The notes beneath the pieces were generated by a model. That model did no database searches and was not told where the DNA came from. It worked only from the letters and a program-made list of their open reading frames with translations. Shown one piece after another: positions 9,338 through 18,868 of a stretch of DNA of 64,000 bases (its first letter is position 1; the number at the start of each line of letters is the position of its first letter). The position numbers were made by a program, and so were the translations under genes. The stretch is from assembly GCF_024362365.1 (NCBI RefSeq), contig NZ_CP101464.1, positions 1,054,001 through 1,118,000 on the forward strand, read 5' to 3'. The DNA comes from Janibacter sp. CX7 (lineage in GTDB: Bacteria; Actinomycetota; Actinomycetes; Actinomycetales; Dermatophilaceae).

Positions 9338-10113
9338 CCGAGACCACCGAGACCGACGTCGTCGTGCCCGACGAGGTGGTGGACGCCGTGCGCGCCGCCC
9401 GCCGGGTCCTCGTCCTCTCCGGCGCCGGGATGAGCGCGGAGTCCGGCGTGCCGACCTTCCGCGATGCGCAGACCGGGCTGTGGGAGGAGTTCGACCCGAG
9501 CCAGCTGGCGACGGCCGAGGCCTTCCGGCTGGATCCTCCCTTCGTCTGGGCCTGGTACGCCTGGCGGATGCGGCTGGTCCGCGACGTCGAGCCCAACCCC
9601 GGGCACCGGGCGCTCGCCGAGCTCGCCGGGCTGCGCGAGGTGACGATCTCGACGCAGAACGTCGACGACCTGCACGAGCGGGCCGGCTCGGCCGTCGCCG
9701 CGCACCTGCACGGGTCGATCTTCGCGCTGCGGTGCAGCGACTGCGAGACGCCGTGGGAGGGCGAGGTCGAGCTGCCGGCGGAGCCGACGGAGCGGATCGA
9801 CCCGCCCACCTGCCCCGAGTGCGAAGGGGACGTGCGCCCCGGTGTCGTGTGGTTCGGCGAGGTCCTCCCGGAAGCGGACGTCGCGGCGACCGAGGCGGCC
9901 ATCGAGGCCCTCGAACCGGGCGACGTCGTCCTCGTCATCGGCACCTCGGGTGTCGTCTACCCGGCCGCCGGCTACCCGGCGATGGCCCGCGCCGAGGGGG
10001 CGACGGTCGTCGAGGTCAACCCCGTCGACACCGAGATCTCCGACATGTGCCACCACCTCGTGCGCGGCAAAGCGGCCGAGATCCTGCCGACGATGGTCAG
10101 CGCCCTGCGCTGA
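9334..10113 (+). CDS. Sir2-family NAD-dependent protein deacylase (class III, desuccinylase type)
   Basis: 259-aa sirtuin. NAD loop GAGMSAESGVPTFRD near residue 30, TQNVDDLHERAG near 110, catalytic His in HLHGSIF near 128, a zinc ribbon formed by CSDC and CPEC, then GTSGVVYPAAGYP and VEVNP. The YAWR sequence near residue 72 fits the Tyr-x-x-Arg pair that class III sirtuins (SIRT5, bacterial CobB) use for succinyl-lysine. It would remove acyl groups from protein lysines. Known elsewhere as CobB, a name avoided here because the B12 island contains a different cobB. GTG overlaps the upstream gene by 4 nt; the 3' end overlaps the convergent EamA gene by 17 nt. Confidence 0.9.
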   Translation: MTETTETDVVVPDEVVDAVRAARRVLVLSGAGMSAESGVPTFRDAQTGLWEEFDPSQLATAEAFRLDPPFVWAWYAWRMRLVRDVEPNPGHRALAELAGLREVTISTQNVDDLHERAGSAVAAHLHGSIFALRCSDCETPWEGEVELPAEPTERIDPPTCPECEGDVRPGVVWFGEVLPEADVAATEAAIEALEPGDVVLVIGTSGVVYPAAGYPAMARAEGATVVEVNPVDTEISDMCHHLVRGKAAEILPTMVSALR

Positions 10114-11035
10114 CCGCCGGCTCCGGTGTGGGCTCGGGCAGGGCCTCGGGCCGGCGGGGGCGCGAGGCCCACAGCACCCCACCGACGACGAGGGCGCCAC
10201 CGACGAGCTCGAGCGGGGCGGGCACCTCGTCGAGGAGCAGCCAGGCCAGGGCCAGACCGGTCACCGGCACGAGCATGGAAAAGGGAGCGACCGTCCCCGA
10301 CGGGTGCCGGGCCATGAGCCAGGTCCAGATGCCCGAGCCGACGACGGTGGCCAGGAGGGTCGTGTAGGCGAGGCCCAGCCAGGCGGGGACCGCCGCGGTG
10401 GTCAGGGAGTCGGCGAGGGCCGTGCCGATGCGCTCGGGCCCCTCGACGAGCAGCGACAGGACGAGCATCGGGACCGGCGGGACCACCGTCATCCACATCG
10501 TCAGGTGGAGCGGCCTGGGCGCCGCGGCCAGGCGGGAGGCGAGGTTGCCGAAGGCCCACCCGAGGCCGGCCATGAGCGTCAGGACGAAGGGGAGGAGCCC
10601 CGCCTCGGCGTCGAGTCGCTGGGAGCCGACGACGGCCATGCCGAGGGCGGCGACCGCGACGCCGGTCGCGGCGCGACCACTCAGTCGCTCGCCGAGCAGG
10701 ACCGCGCCGAGGACGACGGTGAAGGGGGCCGAGCTCTGCAGGACGAGCGAGGCCAGGCCGGTCGGCATGCCGGCGTCCATCGCGAGGTAGAGGAAGGCGA
10801 ACTGGAGGATGCCGAAGCCGATGCCGTAGCCGACGAGCCAGCGCGTGGGCACCTGCGGGCGCGGGACGAAGAAGATCGTCGGGATCGCCATGAGGGTGAA
10901 GCGCAGCGCCGAGCACAGGAAGGGCGGGAAGACCTCGAGCGAGGCGTGGATGGCGATGAAGTTGGCGCCCCAGAGGACGGCGACGACGACGGCGAGCAGG
11001 CGGTGGCGGATCGGCACCCGTCGATCGTCGTTCAC
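10097..11035 (-). CDS. EamA/DMT-family transporter, probable metabolite exporter
   Basis: 312-aa drug/metabolite transporter with about ten membrane helices and two EamA repeats. Typical signs are WGANFIAIHASLEVFPPFLCSALRF in the first repeat, the end-of-repeat LLGERLSG, and the second-repeat end AWLLLDEVPAPLELVGGALVVGGV. It most resembles the exporters of amino acids or similar small metabolites. The GTG start at 11035 lies opposite the LysR gene at 11089; such divergent pairs are usually regulator plus target. The substrate is unknown. Confidence 0.85.
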   Translation of the reverse strand: MNDDRRVPIRHRLLAVVVAVLWGANFIAIHASLEVFPPFLCSALRFTLMAIPTIFFVPRPQVPTRWLVGYGIGFGILQFAFLYLAMDAGMPTGLASLVLQSSAPFTVVLGAVLLGERLSGRAATGVAVAALGMAVVGSQRLDAEAGLLPFVLTLMAGLGWAFGNLASRLAAAPRPLHLTMWMTVVPPVPMLVLSLLVEGPERIGTALADSLTTAAVPAWLGLAYTTLLATVVGSGIWTWLMARHPSGTVAPFSMLVPVTGLALAWLLLDEVPAPLELVGGALVVGGVLWASRPRRPEALPEPTPEPAVSAGR

Positions 11036-11088
11036 CCGACTGTGCAGGACAAGCGAATCTTCATGACCGATCCCTTTAGGATTCCTGC
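11036..11088. promoter_or_regulatory. divergent EamA/LysR intergenic region
   Basis: 53-nt gap. On the plus strand TAGGAT at 11077-11082 ends 6 nt before the LysR ATG (leaderless spacing). LysR operators normally lie in such a gap, but no clear T-N11-A dyad could be chosen with confidence. No good Shine-Dalgarno precedes the EamA GTG. Confidence 0.45.
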
Positions 11089-11997
11089 ATGGACATCAGG
11101 CACCTCGAGCTGCTGCGCGACCTGCGGGAGCGGGGGAGTCTCGCCGCGGTCGCCGCGGCGACCCACCGCACCCCCTCGGCCCTGTCGCAGCAGCTGCGCA
11201 CGGCCCAGCGGGCCGCCGGCACCCCGCTCGTCGAACCCCACGGGCGGGGGCTGCGGCTCACCGAGGCGGGCGAGCTGCTCGCCGACGGTGCGGACGAGGT
11301 GGCCGCCGCGATCGCGCGGGTGGACTCGCGGCTGTCGGAGCACCGGGGCCGCCCGACCGGTCGGGTGAGCGTCGCCGGCCTGCCGAGCGGGCTGACCGCC
11401 CTGCTGCCCGGCGCGCTCGTCCTGCTCGCCGACAGCGACGTCGAGCTGAGCATCGACGACCTCGACCTGGCCGAGCACGACTACGCGCGGGCCGCGGCCG
11501 ACGCGGACATCGTCGTCGCGCACTCGCTGACGAGCGAGGTGCCGGTGGGGAGCGAGGGCCTCGTCGCCACCGTGCTCACCCGAGAGCCGCTCGACGTCGC
11601 GGTCCCGCCCGACCACCGGCTCGCCCGCCGGGCGACGCTGCGACCCCAGGACGTCGTCGACGAGACCTGGCTCGCGGTGCCCGAGCACTACCCCTTCGAC
11701 ACCGTGCTGCAGCGGGTCGAGGCTGCCTGCGGCCGGGGCCTGCACCGGCGGCTGCGGCTGCGGGACAACCACCTCGTCGCCGCGCTCGTCGCGGCCGGCG
11801 AGGGCCTGGCCCTGCTGCCGCGCTACACGACCCGCACGGCCGACGAGTTCGCCCTCGTGCCGCTCGTCGGCGTGCCCTCCGCCCGGTGGATCGTCGCCCT
11901 CTCGCGGCCCGACCGCGCGGAGCGGGCCGCGGTGCGCCTGGTGACCCGACAGCTCGGTATTGCGGGGGCGGCGCTCATGGGTGAGCGGATATCCTGA
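11089..11997 (+). CDS. LysR-family transcriptional regulator
   Basis: 302-aa LysR regulator. The N-terminal winged HTH spans residues 1-60 ([43 protein letters not shown]), followed by a linker helix and a periplasmic-binding-like effector domain ([46 protein letters not shown]). It probably controls itself and the divergent EamA exporter, by analogy with ArgP/LysG-LysE pairs. The effector is unknown. The ATG lies 7 nt after a TAGGAT box. Confidence 0.9.
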   Translation: MDIRHLELLRDLRERGSLAAVAAATHRTPSALSQQLRTAQRAAGTPLVEPHGRGLRLTEAGELLADGADEVAAAIARVDSRLSEHRGRPTGRVSVAGLPSGLTALLPGALVLLADSDVELSIDDLDLAEHDYARAAADADIVVAHSLTSEVPVGSEGLVATVLTREPLDVAVPPDHRLARRATLRPQDVVDETWLAVPEHYPFDTVLQRVEAACGRGLHRRLRLRDNHLVAALVAAGEGLALLPRYTTRTADEFALVPLVGVPSARWIVALSRPDRAERAAVRLVTRQLGIAGAALMGERIS

Positions 11998-12035
11998 CGC
12001 GGTCCACCCCCTTCGTCACGCTTGGAGTCCCGTCC

Positions 12036-13823
12036 GTGGTCACCCGCATGTCCTCCCTCTTCCTCCGCACCCTCCGGGAGGACCCCGCTGACGCGGAGCA
12101 GCCGGGCCACAAGCTCCTCGTGCGGGCCGGCTACATCCGCCGCGCCGCGCCGGGCATCTACACCTGGCTGCCGCTGGGGCTGAAGGTCCTGCGCAAGGTC
12201 GAGGCGATCGTGCGCGAGGAGATGGAGGCGATCGGCTCCCAGGAGCTGTCCTTCCCCGCGCTGCTGCCCAAGGAGCCCTACGAGGCGACCAACCGGTGGA
12301 CCGAGTACGGCGACAACCTCTTCCGGCTCGTCGACCGCAAGGACGCCGACATGCTCCTCGGGCCGACGCACGAGGAGATGTTCTGCCTCGCGGTCAAGGA
12401 CATGTACACCTCCTACAAGGACCTGCCGCTCGCGCTCTTCCAGATCCAGACGAAGTACCGCGACGAGGCCCGCCCGCGCGCCGGCGTGCTGCGCGGCCGC
12501 GAGTTCATCATGAAGGACTCCTACTCCTTCGACATCGACTCCGCCGGCCTGCAGAAGGCCTACGACGCGCACCGCGACGCCTACATCAAGATCTTCGACC
12601 GGCTCGGCTTCGAGTACGTCATCGTCCACGCCGACTCCGGTGCCATGGGTGGCAGCGCGAGCGAGGAGTTCCTCGCGGTCAGCCCCAACGGCGAGGACAC
12701 CTTCGTGCGCGACGCCTCCGGCTACGCGGCCAATGTCGAGGCCGTCGTCGTGCCGCAGGCCCCGCCGGTCGAGGTGACCGCCGGCCCCGCCCACGTCGAG
12801 GACACCCCCGACACCCCGACGATCGACACCCTCGTCGCCGCCCTCAACGCCAGCCACCCGCGCACCGACGGCCGCGAGTGGACCGGTGCCGACACGCTCA
12901 AGAACGTCCTCGTCACCCTCGTCCACCCTGCCGACGAGGAGCACGACGAGCCGTGGCGCGAGCCGCTGGCCATCGGCGTGCCCGGCGACCGCGAGGTCGA
13001 CGCGAAGCGCCTCGAGGCCCAGGTGGCGCCGGCCGAGGTCGAGGAGTTCGGCGAGGCCGACTTCGCCGCCCACCCGATGCTCGCCAAGGGCTACATCGGT
13101 CCCGGCGTCCTCGGCTCCGAGCGCTCCTCCGGCATTCGTTACCTGCTCGACCCGAGCATCGCCGAGGGCTCCGCCTGGGTCACCGGTGCCGACGAGCACG
13201 GCAAGCACGTCATCGACCTCGTCCACGGTCGCGACTTCACCGCCGACGGCACGATCCAGGCGGCGGAGATCCGCGAGGGCGACCCGAGCCCGACCGGCTC
13301 CGGCACGCTGACCCTCGCCCGCGGTGTCGAGATGGGCCACATCTTCCAGCTCGGCACCAAGTACGCCGAGGCGCTGGGCCTGAAGGTCCTCGACGAGAAC
13401 GGCAAGCTCGTCACCGTGACCATGGGCTCCTACGGCGTCGGCGTCACCCGCGCGGTCGGTGTCGTCGCGGAGGACAACCACGACGACCTCGGCCTGGTGT
13501 GGCCACGTGAGCTCGCCCCCTTCGACGTGCACGTCGTCGCGGCGGGCAAGACCGACGAGATCTTCACCGCCGCCGGTGACCTCTCCGCGCAGCTCGAGGC
13601 GAAGGGGGTCTCCGTCCTCTACGACGACCGCGCCGGCAAGGTGAGCCCGGGCGTGAAGTTCAAGGACGCCGAGCTCATCGGCGTGCCGACGATCCTCGTC
13701 GTCGGCAAGGGCCTGGCCGACGGGGTCGTCGAGATCAAGGACCGCCGCAGCGGTGACCGCCGCGAGGTGCCGGTGGGCGAGGCCGTCGAGGCCCTGCTCG
13801 CCGAGGTGCGTGACGGGGCGTGA
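12036..13823 (+). CDS. proS: prolyl-tRNA synthetase, bacterial type with editing domain
   Basis: 595-aa class II aminoacyl-tRNA synthetase that charges tRNA-Pro. Motif 1 region [29 protein letters not shown], motif 2 [27 protein letters not shown], then the INS cis-editing insertion between about residues 225 and 400, and motif 3 [13 protein letters not shown] before the anticodon-binding domain at the C-terminus. The GTG at 12036 has GGAG 8 nt upstream; an ATG at 12048 ([13 protein letters not shown]) would also fit homologue length but lacks a ribosome site. The 3' end overlaps the HAD gene by 4 nt. Confidence 0.96.
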   Translation: MVTRMSSLFLRTLREDPADAEQPGHKLLVRAGYIRRAAPGIYTWLPLGLKVLRKVEAIVREEMEAIGSQELSFPALLPKEPYEATNRWTEYGDNLFRLVDRKDADMLLGPTHEEMFCLAVKDMYTSYKDLPLALFQIQTKYRDEARPRAGVLRGREFIMKDSYSFDIDSAGLQKAYDAHRDAYIKIFDRLGFEYVIVHADSGAMGGSASEEFLAVSPNGEDTFVRDASGYAANVEAVVVPQAPPVEVTAGPAHVEDTPDTPTIDTLVAALNASHPRTDGREWTGADTLKNVLVTLVHPADEEHDEPWREPLAIGVPGDREVDAKRLEAQVAPAEVEEFGEADFAAHPMLAKGYIGPGVLGSERSSGIRYLLDPSIAEGSAWVTGADEHGKHVIDLVHGRDFTADGTIQAAEIREGDPSPTGSGTLTLARGVEMGHIFQLGTKYAEALGLKVLDENGKLVTVTMGSYGVGVTRAVGVVAEDNHDDLGLVWPRELAPFDVHVVAAGKTDEIFTAAGDLSAQLEAKGVSVLYDDRAGKVSPGVKFKDAELIGVPTILVVGKGLADGVVEIKDRRSGDRREVPVGEAVEALLAEVRDGA

Positions 13824-14623
13824 GCGTCGACGAGATGCGCCACCCGCTGACCGTGCGTGAGCGGCCCGAGGCCGGGCCCGTCGAGGCAGTGATCTTCGAC
13901 TGGGGCGGCACCCTCACCCCGTGGCACACGATCGACCTGGGCCAGCAGTGGCGGGTCTTCGCCCGCGAGGTGCACGGCATCCCGATCGAGTCCGACGAGG
14001 TGCCGCAGGAGGACCTCGACCGGGCGCACGAGCTCGCCGAGCGGATCCACGCCGTCGAGGCCGATGCGTGGCGGCAGGTGCGCGACGACCAGCGCGGGGC
14101 CCACCTCGACGACATCCTGCGCGAGGCCGGGGCCGACCCCCAGCACGACCGGCACCACGTGGCCCTCGCGGCCTATCGCCGCTTCTGGGAACCCCACACC
14201 CACACCGACCCGCAGGTGCGGCCGCTGTGGGAGGGGCTGCGTGAGCGTGGGCTCAAGGTCGGCGTGCTGTCCAACACGATCTGGAGCGGGGACTACCACC
14301 GCGAGATCTTCGAGCGTGACGGCGTGCTCGACCTCGTCGACGGCGACGTCTACTCGTCGGAGATCAAGGTGGTCAAGCCGCACCGCGAGGCCTTCGAGGC
14401 GGCGGCAGCGGCCGTCGGCGTGCCGGTGACCCACGCGGTCTACGTGGGCGACCGGCTCTTCGAGGACGTGCTCGGTGCGCAGGAGGTCGGCATGCGCGCG
14501 ATCTGGGTGCCGCACAGCGACATCCCCACCGACCAGCAGGTGACGGTCGACGTCGAGCCCGACGGTGTGGCGCACGAGCTGCTCGACGTGCTCACCATCG
14601 TCGACGGGTGGCTCGCGGCCTAG
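13820..14623 (+). CDS. HAD-superfamily hydrolase (subfamily IA)
   Basis: 267-aa haloacid-dehalogenase-like phosphatase. Motif I is [10 protein letters not shown], where the usual second Asp is Gly, as in many FDxGG members; this may lower phosphatase activity. Motif II is LSNTIW near residue 155, motif III KPHREAF with its Lys, and motif [16 protein letters not shown]. The cap domain lies between motifs I and II. The GTG overlaps the proS stop by 4 nt, so translation is coupled. The substrate is unknown. It ends by overlapping the convergent DoxX gene by 4 nt. Confidence 0.85.
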   Translation: MSVDEMRHPLTVRERPEAGPVEAVIFDWGGTLTPWHTIDLGQQWRVFAREVHGIPIESDEVPQEDLDRAHELAERIHAVEADAWRQVRDDQRGAHLDDILREAGADPQHDRHHVALAAYRRFWEPHTHTDPQVRPLWEGLRERGLKVGVLSNTIWSGDYHREIFERDGVLDLVDGDVYSSEIKVVKPHREAFEAAAAAVGVPVTHAVYVGDRLFEDVLGAQEVGMRAIWVPHSDIPTDQQVTVDVEPDGVAHELLDVLTIVDGWLAA

Positions 14624-15051
14624 GAACGGCGCTCGGCAGTCACCCGACGCTGTCGCCACCAGCGCCAGGCGCCGGTGCTCCACACCGCCCACACGACGAG
14701 GACCGGCTGGAAGAGCAGCCGGATCGCCCGCGCCGTGTCGCTCGTCAGCCCGAAGGCGTCTCGGTGCTCGGTGAGCTGCGCGATGTTGCCGGGGAAGACC
14801 GCGACGAAGAGCGCCGCCGTCGCCAGCCCGACCCCCGCTCGGGCGGGATGCCGCCAGGTCACGAGCAGAGCCGCGCCCACGAGGACCTCGACGACACCCG
14901 AGACGAGCACGACGAGGTCGGCGTCAGCGGGGAACCACGGCGGGACCTGTGCCTGGAACTCCGTGCGGGCATAGGTCAGGTGAGCCACGCCCGCGAGGAC
15001 GAGGACGGAGCCGAGCAGCACCTGCCCGACGGCGCGAACGGGTGAGGTCAT
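14620..15051 (-). CDS. DoxX-family membrane protein
   Basis: 143 aa with four hydrophobic segments (VGQVLLGSVLVLAGVAHLTY, LVVLVSGVVEVLVGAALLV, GLATAALFVAVFPGNIAQL, LLFQPVLVVWAVWS). The AHLTYARTEFQAQVPPW and FPGNIAQ sequences are typical of DoxX-like proteins, which are membrane partners of redox enzymes. The substrate is unknown. It lies 3 nt after the M50-like gene on the same strand, so the two are probably one transcript. Confidence 0.78.
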   Translation of the reverse strand: MTSPVRAVGQVLLGSVLVLAGVAHLTYARTEFQAQVPPWFPADADLVVLVSGVVEVLVGAALLVTWRHPARAGVGLATAALFVAVFPGNIAQLTEHRDAFGLTSDTARAIRLLFQPVLVVWAVWSTGAWRWWRQRRVTAERRS

Positions 15052-15054
15052 GTC

Positions 15055-15756
15055 TCAGCCTCCCACGACGCCGAGGAGGCGGCTGGCGGCGAGCCAGGTG
15101 GCGCCGGCGAGGACGAGTGCGAAGCTCCCGACCCACAGCACCGCCGGCACGCCCGTGGCACGGGCGAGCGAGCCCGGGTCGCTGCGGGCCTCGATGCCAC
15201 CGAGCATCGTCGCCAGGTGACGCCAGGCGCCGACGAGGAGCAGCACGCCCAGGCCGACGAGCACCTGCTGCTGCAGGGCGTCGTCGCGCCACCACCACAG
15301 GGCAGCGCCCGCCGCGAGCACCGCGACGACGACGAGGCCGGTGAGGGCGGAGCGCACCCGGGTCAGGGCGGCGAGCAGCCCGACGAGCAGGAGGGTGAGC
15401 GTCGGGGCTGCCCAGCCGGCCGTCGCGAGCCACACGACCGCCGCGCCGACGAGGCCGGGAGCGGGGTAGCCGGCCCAGGTCGTCGCGACCACGCCCGCAC
15501 CTCGGGCCGGGCCGACGGTCACCGCGTGGCCGGACATGTCCGAGCGCAGGACGAAGCCCGTGAACCGCCGCCCGCACGCCATCCCGACGACCGCGTGGCC
15601 GAGCTCGTGGACGAGGGTCACGCCCAGGCGCAGCACCCGCCACGCCGGCCACCACGTGGCGGCGAGCAGCGCGAGGGCCAGGACCACGACGAGGGTCCAG
15701 CCGCCGAGGTCGGGTGTGCCCGTCGCGGGGGAGAGGCGGTTGAAGGGGTGCTGCAC
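15055..15756 (-). CDS. M50-like integral membrane metalloprotease
   Basis: 233-aa protein with about six membrane helices and a HELGHA zinc motif near residue 50 (LVHELGHAVVGMACG). It lacks a PDZ domain and the second LDGG motif of true site-2 proteases and resembles the small M50B-like peptidase family common in actinobacteria. Whether it is proteolytically active is unclear. GTG start at 15756; it lies opposite cobK with a 45-nt gap. Confidence 0.75.
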   Translation of the reverse strand: MQHPFNRLSPATGTPDLGGWTLVVVLALALLAATWWPAWRVLRLGVTLVHELGHAVVGMACGRRFTGFVLRSDMSGHAVTVGPARGAGVVATTWAGYPAPGLVGAAVVWLATAGWAAPTLTLLLVGLLAALTRVRSALTGLVVVAVLAAGAALWWWRDDALQQQVLVGLGVLLLVGAWRHLATMLGGIEARSDPGSLARATGVPAVLWVGSFALVLAGATWLAASRLLGVVGG

Positions 15757-15801
15757 GGGTCAGACGCTAGGGGCGCAACCTGTGCGTGGGAGGGTGGCCC
15801 C

Positions 15802-16551
15802 ATGACGCACGTGCTGATCCTCGGTGGGACCGCCGAGGCACGGGATCTGGCTGCCCTCCTCGAGGCGAAGGGAGTGCCCCTCACCTCCTCGCTCGCGGGC
15901 CGGGTCTCCCAGCCGCGGCTGCCGGTCGGGCCGGTGCGGATCGGGGGCTTCGGCGGGGTCGAGGGGCTCTCCCGGTGGCTGCGCGAGCACGAGGTGAGTG
16001 CGGTCGTCGACGCGACGCACCCCTTCGCCGCGACGATGGGCGCCCATGCGGCACAGGCCTGCTCGTCGCTGGGGGTGCCGCTGCTGCGGCTCGCCCGGCC
16101 CGGCTGGGCGCAGCACCCGGATGCCGCGTCGTGGACCTGGGTGGGCGACCACGTGGCTGCCCGTGAGGCTGCCGACGCGGTGGGGGGAACCCCCTTCGTC
16201 ACGACGGGCCGGCAGACCCTGCACCACCACGTCGAGGCCTGGGCCGAGCGGCCGGTGCTCGTGCGGCTCGTCGAGCCGCCGGAGGCGCCGCTGCCGGACG
16301 CGTGGACGGTGCTGCGCTCGCGGGGGCCCTTCGCCGTCGCCGACGAGGAGGCGATCATGCGCGAGCATGACGTGAGGGTGCTGCTCACCAAGGACTCCGG
16401 AGGACGGTTCACCGAGGCCAAGCTCGACGCGGCCCGCCATCTCGGGGTGCCGGTCGTCGTCGTGTCGCGTCCGGCGCGCGCCGAGGGCGTCGCCGAGGCG
16501 AGCGACGCGGTGGCCGCAGCGGCGTGGGTCGAGGACCAGGTCGGCGACTGA
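15802..16551 (+). CDS. cobK: precorrin-6A reductase
   Basis: 249-aa CobK/CbiJ, the NADPH-dependent reductase that converts precorrin-6A to precorrin-6B in cobalamin ring synthesis. Signatures: N-terminal LILGGTAEARDLAALL, AVVDATHPFAATMGAHA in the middle, FVTTGRQTLHHH, and the C-terminal VLLTKDSGGRFTEAKLDAA with a closing VVVVSRPARAEG. Length is normal for the family. GGGAGG lies 9 nt ahead of the ATG. It stands alone on the plus strand, convergent with cobD (6-nt gap), and marks the left edge of the B12 island. Confidence 0.93.
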   Translation: MTHVLILGGTAEARDLAALLEAKGVPLTSSLAGRVSQPRLPVGPVRIGGFGGVEGLSRWLREHEVSAVVDATHPFAATMGAHAAQACSSLGVPLLRLARPGWAQHPDAASWTWVGDHVAAREAADAVGGTPFVTTGRQTLHHHVEAWAERPVLVRLVEPPEAPLPDAWTVLRSRGPFAVADEEAIMREHDVRVLLTKDSGGRFTEAKLDAARHLGVPVVVVSRPARAEGVAEASDAVAAAAWVEDQVGD

Positions 16552-16557
16552 CCCGCC

Positions 16558-17499
16558 TCAGCGACGGGCGAGCAGGCGGGCCCCGACGGCCGCGACCAGC
16601 GTGACGGCACCCACCCGGCGGGCCAAGTGCACGGCTCGCGGCAGGTCGGCGACGACCGGCGCCGGGCCCGAGCCCATGACGACCCGATCCTCGGCGCCGC
16701 TCGCGTAGACGGTGCGCCCGCCGAGGCGCAGGCCAAGGGCGGCGGCGAAGCCCGCTTCCACCGGCCCCGCGTTGGGGCTGGGGTGGTCACGCCCGTCCAG
16801 CACCGCGGTGCGCACCACGTCCCGGGCCCGAAGGGGGGTCGCCGCGGCGGTGGCGAGGACGGTCACCCGGGCCGGCGCCCAGCCGAGCACGTCGTCGAGC
16901 CGCGCTGCGGCCCAACCAAATCGGGCGTAGCGAGCGGTTCGGTGACCGTGCATCGCGTCGAGGGTGTTGGCCGCGCGGTGGAGCACGACGCCGAGCGGGC
17001 CGAGGGCGGCGCCCCAGACGAGGGTGCCGACGACGGCGTCCGAGGAGTTCTCCGCGACGGACTCGACCGCGGCTCGAGCCACCTCGTCGGGGGTGAGGTC
17101 GTCGGTGACCCGGCCGACGAGGTTGCGGACCCGCGCGCGGGCGCCGGGCAGGTCGCCGGTGGCGAGCAGGTCGTGGACGGCCAGGCCCTCCCGGCCGAGG
17201 CTCGTGCCGCCGAGCGCCGCCCAGGTGAGAGCAGCCGTGGCCATGGCGCGGGCGGGCGCGGGCAGGCGGCCGGCGCCCACACCCAGCGCCACGACGGGGG
17301 CGAGGACGACCACCTCGGTGAGGACTCCGGCGGCTCGGGAGTCACGGTGCAGCCGCGTCTCGACGGCCGCGGCCCAGCTGCCGAAGGCCGCGACCGGGTG
17401 CCCACGCCGGGGGTCGCCGAGCGCGAGGTCGGCGACCCAGCCGAGGGCGAGCCCGAGCGCGACCTGGTCGAGGCGACGGCCACGGTGGGCCGTGCTCAC
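16558..17499 (-). CDS. cobD: adenosylcobinamide-phosphate synthase (CbiB type)
   Basis: 313-aa membrane enzyme that attaches aminopropanol (or its phosphate) to adenosylcobyric acid. Signs: LALGDPRRGHPVAAFG near the N-terminus, ESVAENSSDAVVGTLVWG in the centre, and HPSPNAGPVEAGFAAALGLRLGG towards the C-terminus, with about four to five membrane spans. Named CobD in the aerobic (Pseudomonas denitrificans) nomenclature and CbiB in Salmonella. The GTG at 17499 overlaps the cobU stop by 4 nt. Last gene of the minus-strand operon that begins at chlD behind a cobalamin riboswitch. Confidence 0.92.
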   Translation of the reverse strand: MSTAHRGRRLDQVALGLALGWVADLALGDPRRGHPVAAFGSWAAAVETRLHRDSRAAGVLTEVVVLAPVVALGVGAGRLPAPARAMATAALTWAALGGTSLGREGLAVHDLLATGDLPGARARVRNLVGRVTDDLTPDEVARAAVESVAENSSDAVVGTLVWGAALGPLGVVLHRAANTLDAMHGHRTARYARFGWAAARLDDVLGWAPARVTVLATAAATPLRARDVVRTAVLDGRDHPSPNAGPVEAGFAAALGLRLGGRTVYASGAEDRVVMGSGPAPVVADLPRAVHLARRVGAVTLVAAVGARLLARR

Positions 17500-18047
17500 G
17501 CCCCGCCCTTGATCGTCAGCACCTGGCCCGAGACGACGAGGTCGACCCGGTCGGCGGAGGCGGCGATGCGCTGGTTGAGCCAGCCCAGACGGTCGGCGAA
17601 GATCCGCCCGGACCGGTGCTCCGACACCAGCCCCCAGCCGACCTCGTTGGTCACTGCCACGGCGAGATCCGTTGCGCGCCAAGCTGCTTCGAGGTCCTCG
17701 ACGCGCTGCTCGAGGGCGCCGACCCAGTGGTGCTCGGGCGCCTCCCAGGCCTCGATCTCGTCGAGCTGTGCGGTCAGCCAGGTGCCGAGGCAGTCGAGCA
17801 GGACCGGCCCCTCTGCGTCCCACAGTGCGCTCGCGGCGTCCGTGCTCTCGACGGTCGACCAGGTCTCCGGTCGCCGCTCGCGGTGGGCCGCGACGCGCGC
17901 CGCCCAGTCGGCGTCGTCGCGCTGCGGACCGGCGGCGAGATAGGTGACGGGCGTGCCCTCGGGCAGATGTGGGGGCAGCAGGAGCGACTCGGCGTGCCGG
18001 GACTTGCCCGACCGCACACCGCCGGTGACGAGGACACGCATGCTCAC
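17496..18047 (-). CDS. cobU: bifunctional adenosylcobinamide kinase / guanylyltransferase
   Basis: 183-aa CobU/CobP, which phosphorylates adenosylcobinamide and then transfers GMP to give adenosylcobinamide-GDP (nucleotide loop assembly). The P-loop is VTGGVRSGKSRHAE at the N-terminus (Val replaces the usual Ala). The kinase/GTP region includes TYLAAGPQRDDADW, the His-containing VAAHRERRPETW and LLDCLGTWLTAQL. VTNEVGWGLVSEH and VSGQVLTIK close the protein. The GTG at 18047 is chosen for the GTGA overlap with cobS; an ATG two codons later is possible. Small and complete for the family. Confidence 0.92.
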   Translation of the reverse strand: MSMRVLVTGGVRSGKSRHAESLLLPPHLPEGTPVTYLAAGPQRDDADWAARVAAHRERRPETWSTVESTDAASALWDAEGPVLLDCLGTWLTAQLDEIEAWEAPEHHWVGALEQRVEDLEAAWRATDLAVAVTNEVGWGLVSEHRSGRIFADRLGWLNQRIAASADRVDLVVSGQVLTIKGGA

Positions 18048-18868
18048 CACGCCACCGTCAGCAGGACGAGCAGCACGGTGAGAGCCACCTCGACACCGGC
18101 CCCGATGACATCGCCACCCACACCGCCGAAGGTGCTGGCGGCCTTGTCCCGGAGCGAGATCGCCGCCCAGATGGCGACGGGGACGGCCGCTGCCGCCACG
18201 AGGACGGCTCGAGTGGTCATCCAGAACGGCGCCGTGGAGCTCCCGTCACCCAGCCCCCCCAGCAGCAGGGCTACCGGCAGCACCGATGCCACGAGGAGGG
18301 CGCCGACGGCGAGGACCACGAGCACGGCCCCGGCGAAGGGCACGGTGCCGACGAAGGCGGCCCCGAGCTTCGAGCCCGGTGCGGCCTGCTGCCCGCGACC
18401 GCAGACGGCGGCGGCAGCAGCCCGGGACGCCACGACCGCGGCCCCCACGACGAGCGCGCCTCGCCAGCCGGCGCCGAGCAGAGCAGCGATCGCGCCGACC
18501 TGCACGAGCAGCACGATCACGAGAGCCACGGCCCCCATCGGGCCGACGTCGCCGCGTCGCATGATCTCGAGCGCCCGCTCGCGGTCCCAGCCGGCACCGA
18601 GTCCGTCGACCGTGTCGGCCAGGCCGTCGAGGTGCATGCCCCGTGAGCCGTGGGCCAGGACGCCGAGGGCGAGGGCCGCGGCGACGAGCGGCGGCACGCC
18701 GATCTCGACGGTCAGTCCGACGACGACGACCTGGAGTGCCAAGGGGAGGACGGCGAGTGGCGCGAGGAGCAGCGCGGCGCGTGCCGTGTCCGAGGTGATC
18801 GTCACCCGACCGCTCGGCGACCGGGTGAAGGTCCCGACCGCCAGGCGCAGCCCTTCGGACGCACTCAC
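18044..18868 (-). CDS. cobS: adenosylcobinamide-GDP ribazoletransferase (cobalamin synthase)
   Basis: 274-aa polytopic membrane enzyme that joins adenosylcobinamide-GDP and alpha-ribazole (phosphate), the last joining step of B12 synthesis. The acidic active-site motif is MHLDGLADTVDGLGAG, followed by LEIMRRGDVGPMGAVALV, both typical of CobS/CobV. About six hydrophobic helices follow, and the segment SLRDKAASTFGGVGGDVIGA lies near the C-terminus. The GTG at 18868 overlaps the cobA stop by 4 nt. Note the name clash: this is cobalamin synthase, not the CobS subunit of cobalt chelatase. Confidence 0.92.
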   Translation of the reverse strand: MSASEGLRLAVGTFTRSPSGRVTITSDTARAALLLAPLAVLPLALQVVVVGLTVEIGVPPLVAAALALGVLAHGSRGMHLDGLADTVDGLGAGWDRERALEIMRRGDVGPMGAVALVIVLLVQVGAIAALLGAGWRGALVVGAAVVASRAAAAAVCGRGQQAAPGSKLGAAFVGTVPFAGAVLVVLAVGALLVASVLPVALLLGGLGDGSSTAPFWMTTRAVLVAAAAVPVAIWAAISLRDKAASTFGGVGGDVIGAGVEVALTVLLVLLTVAW

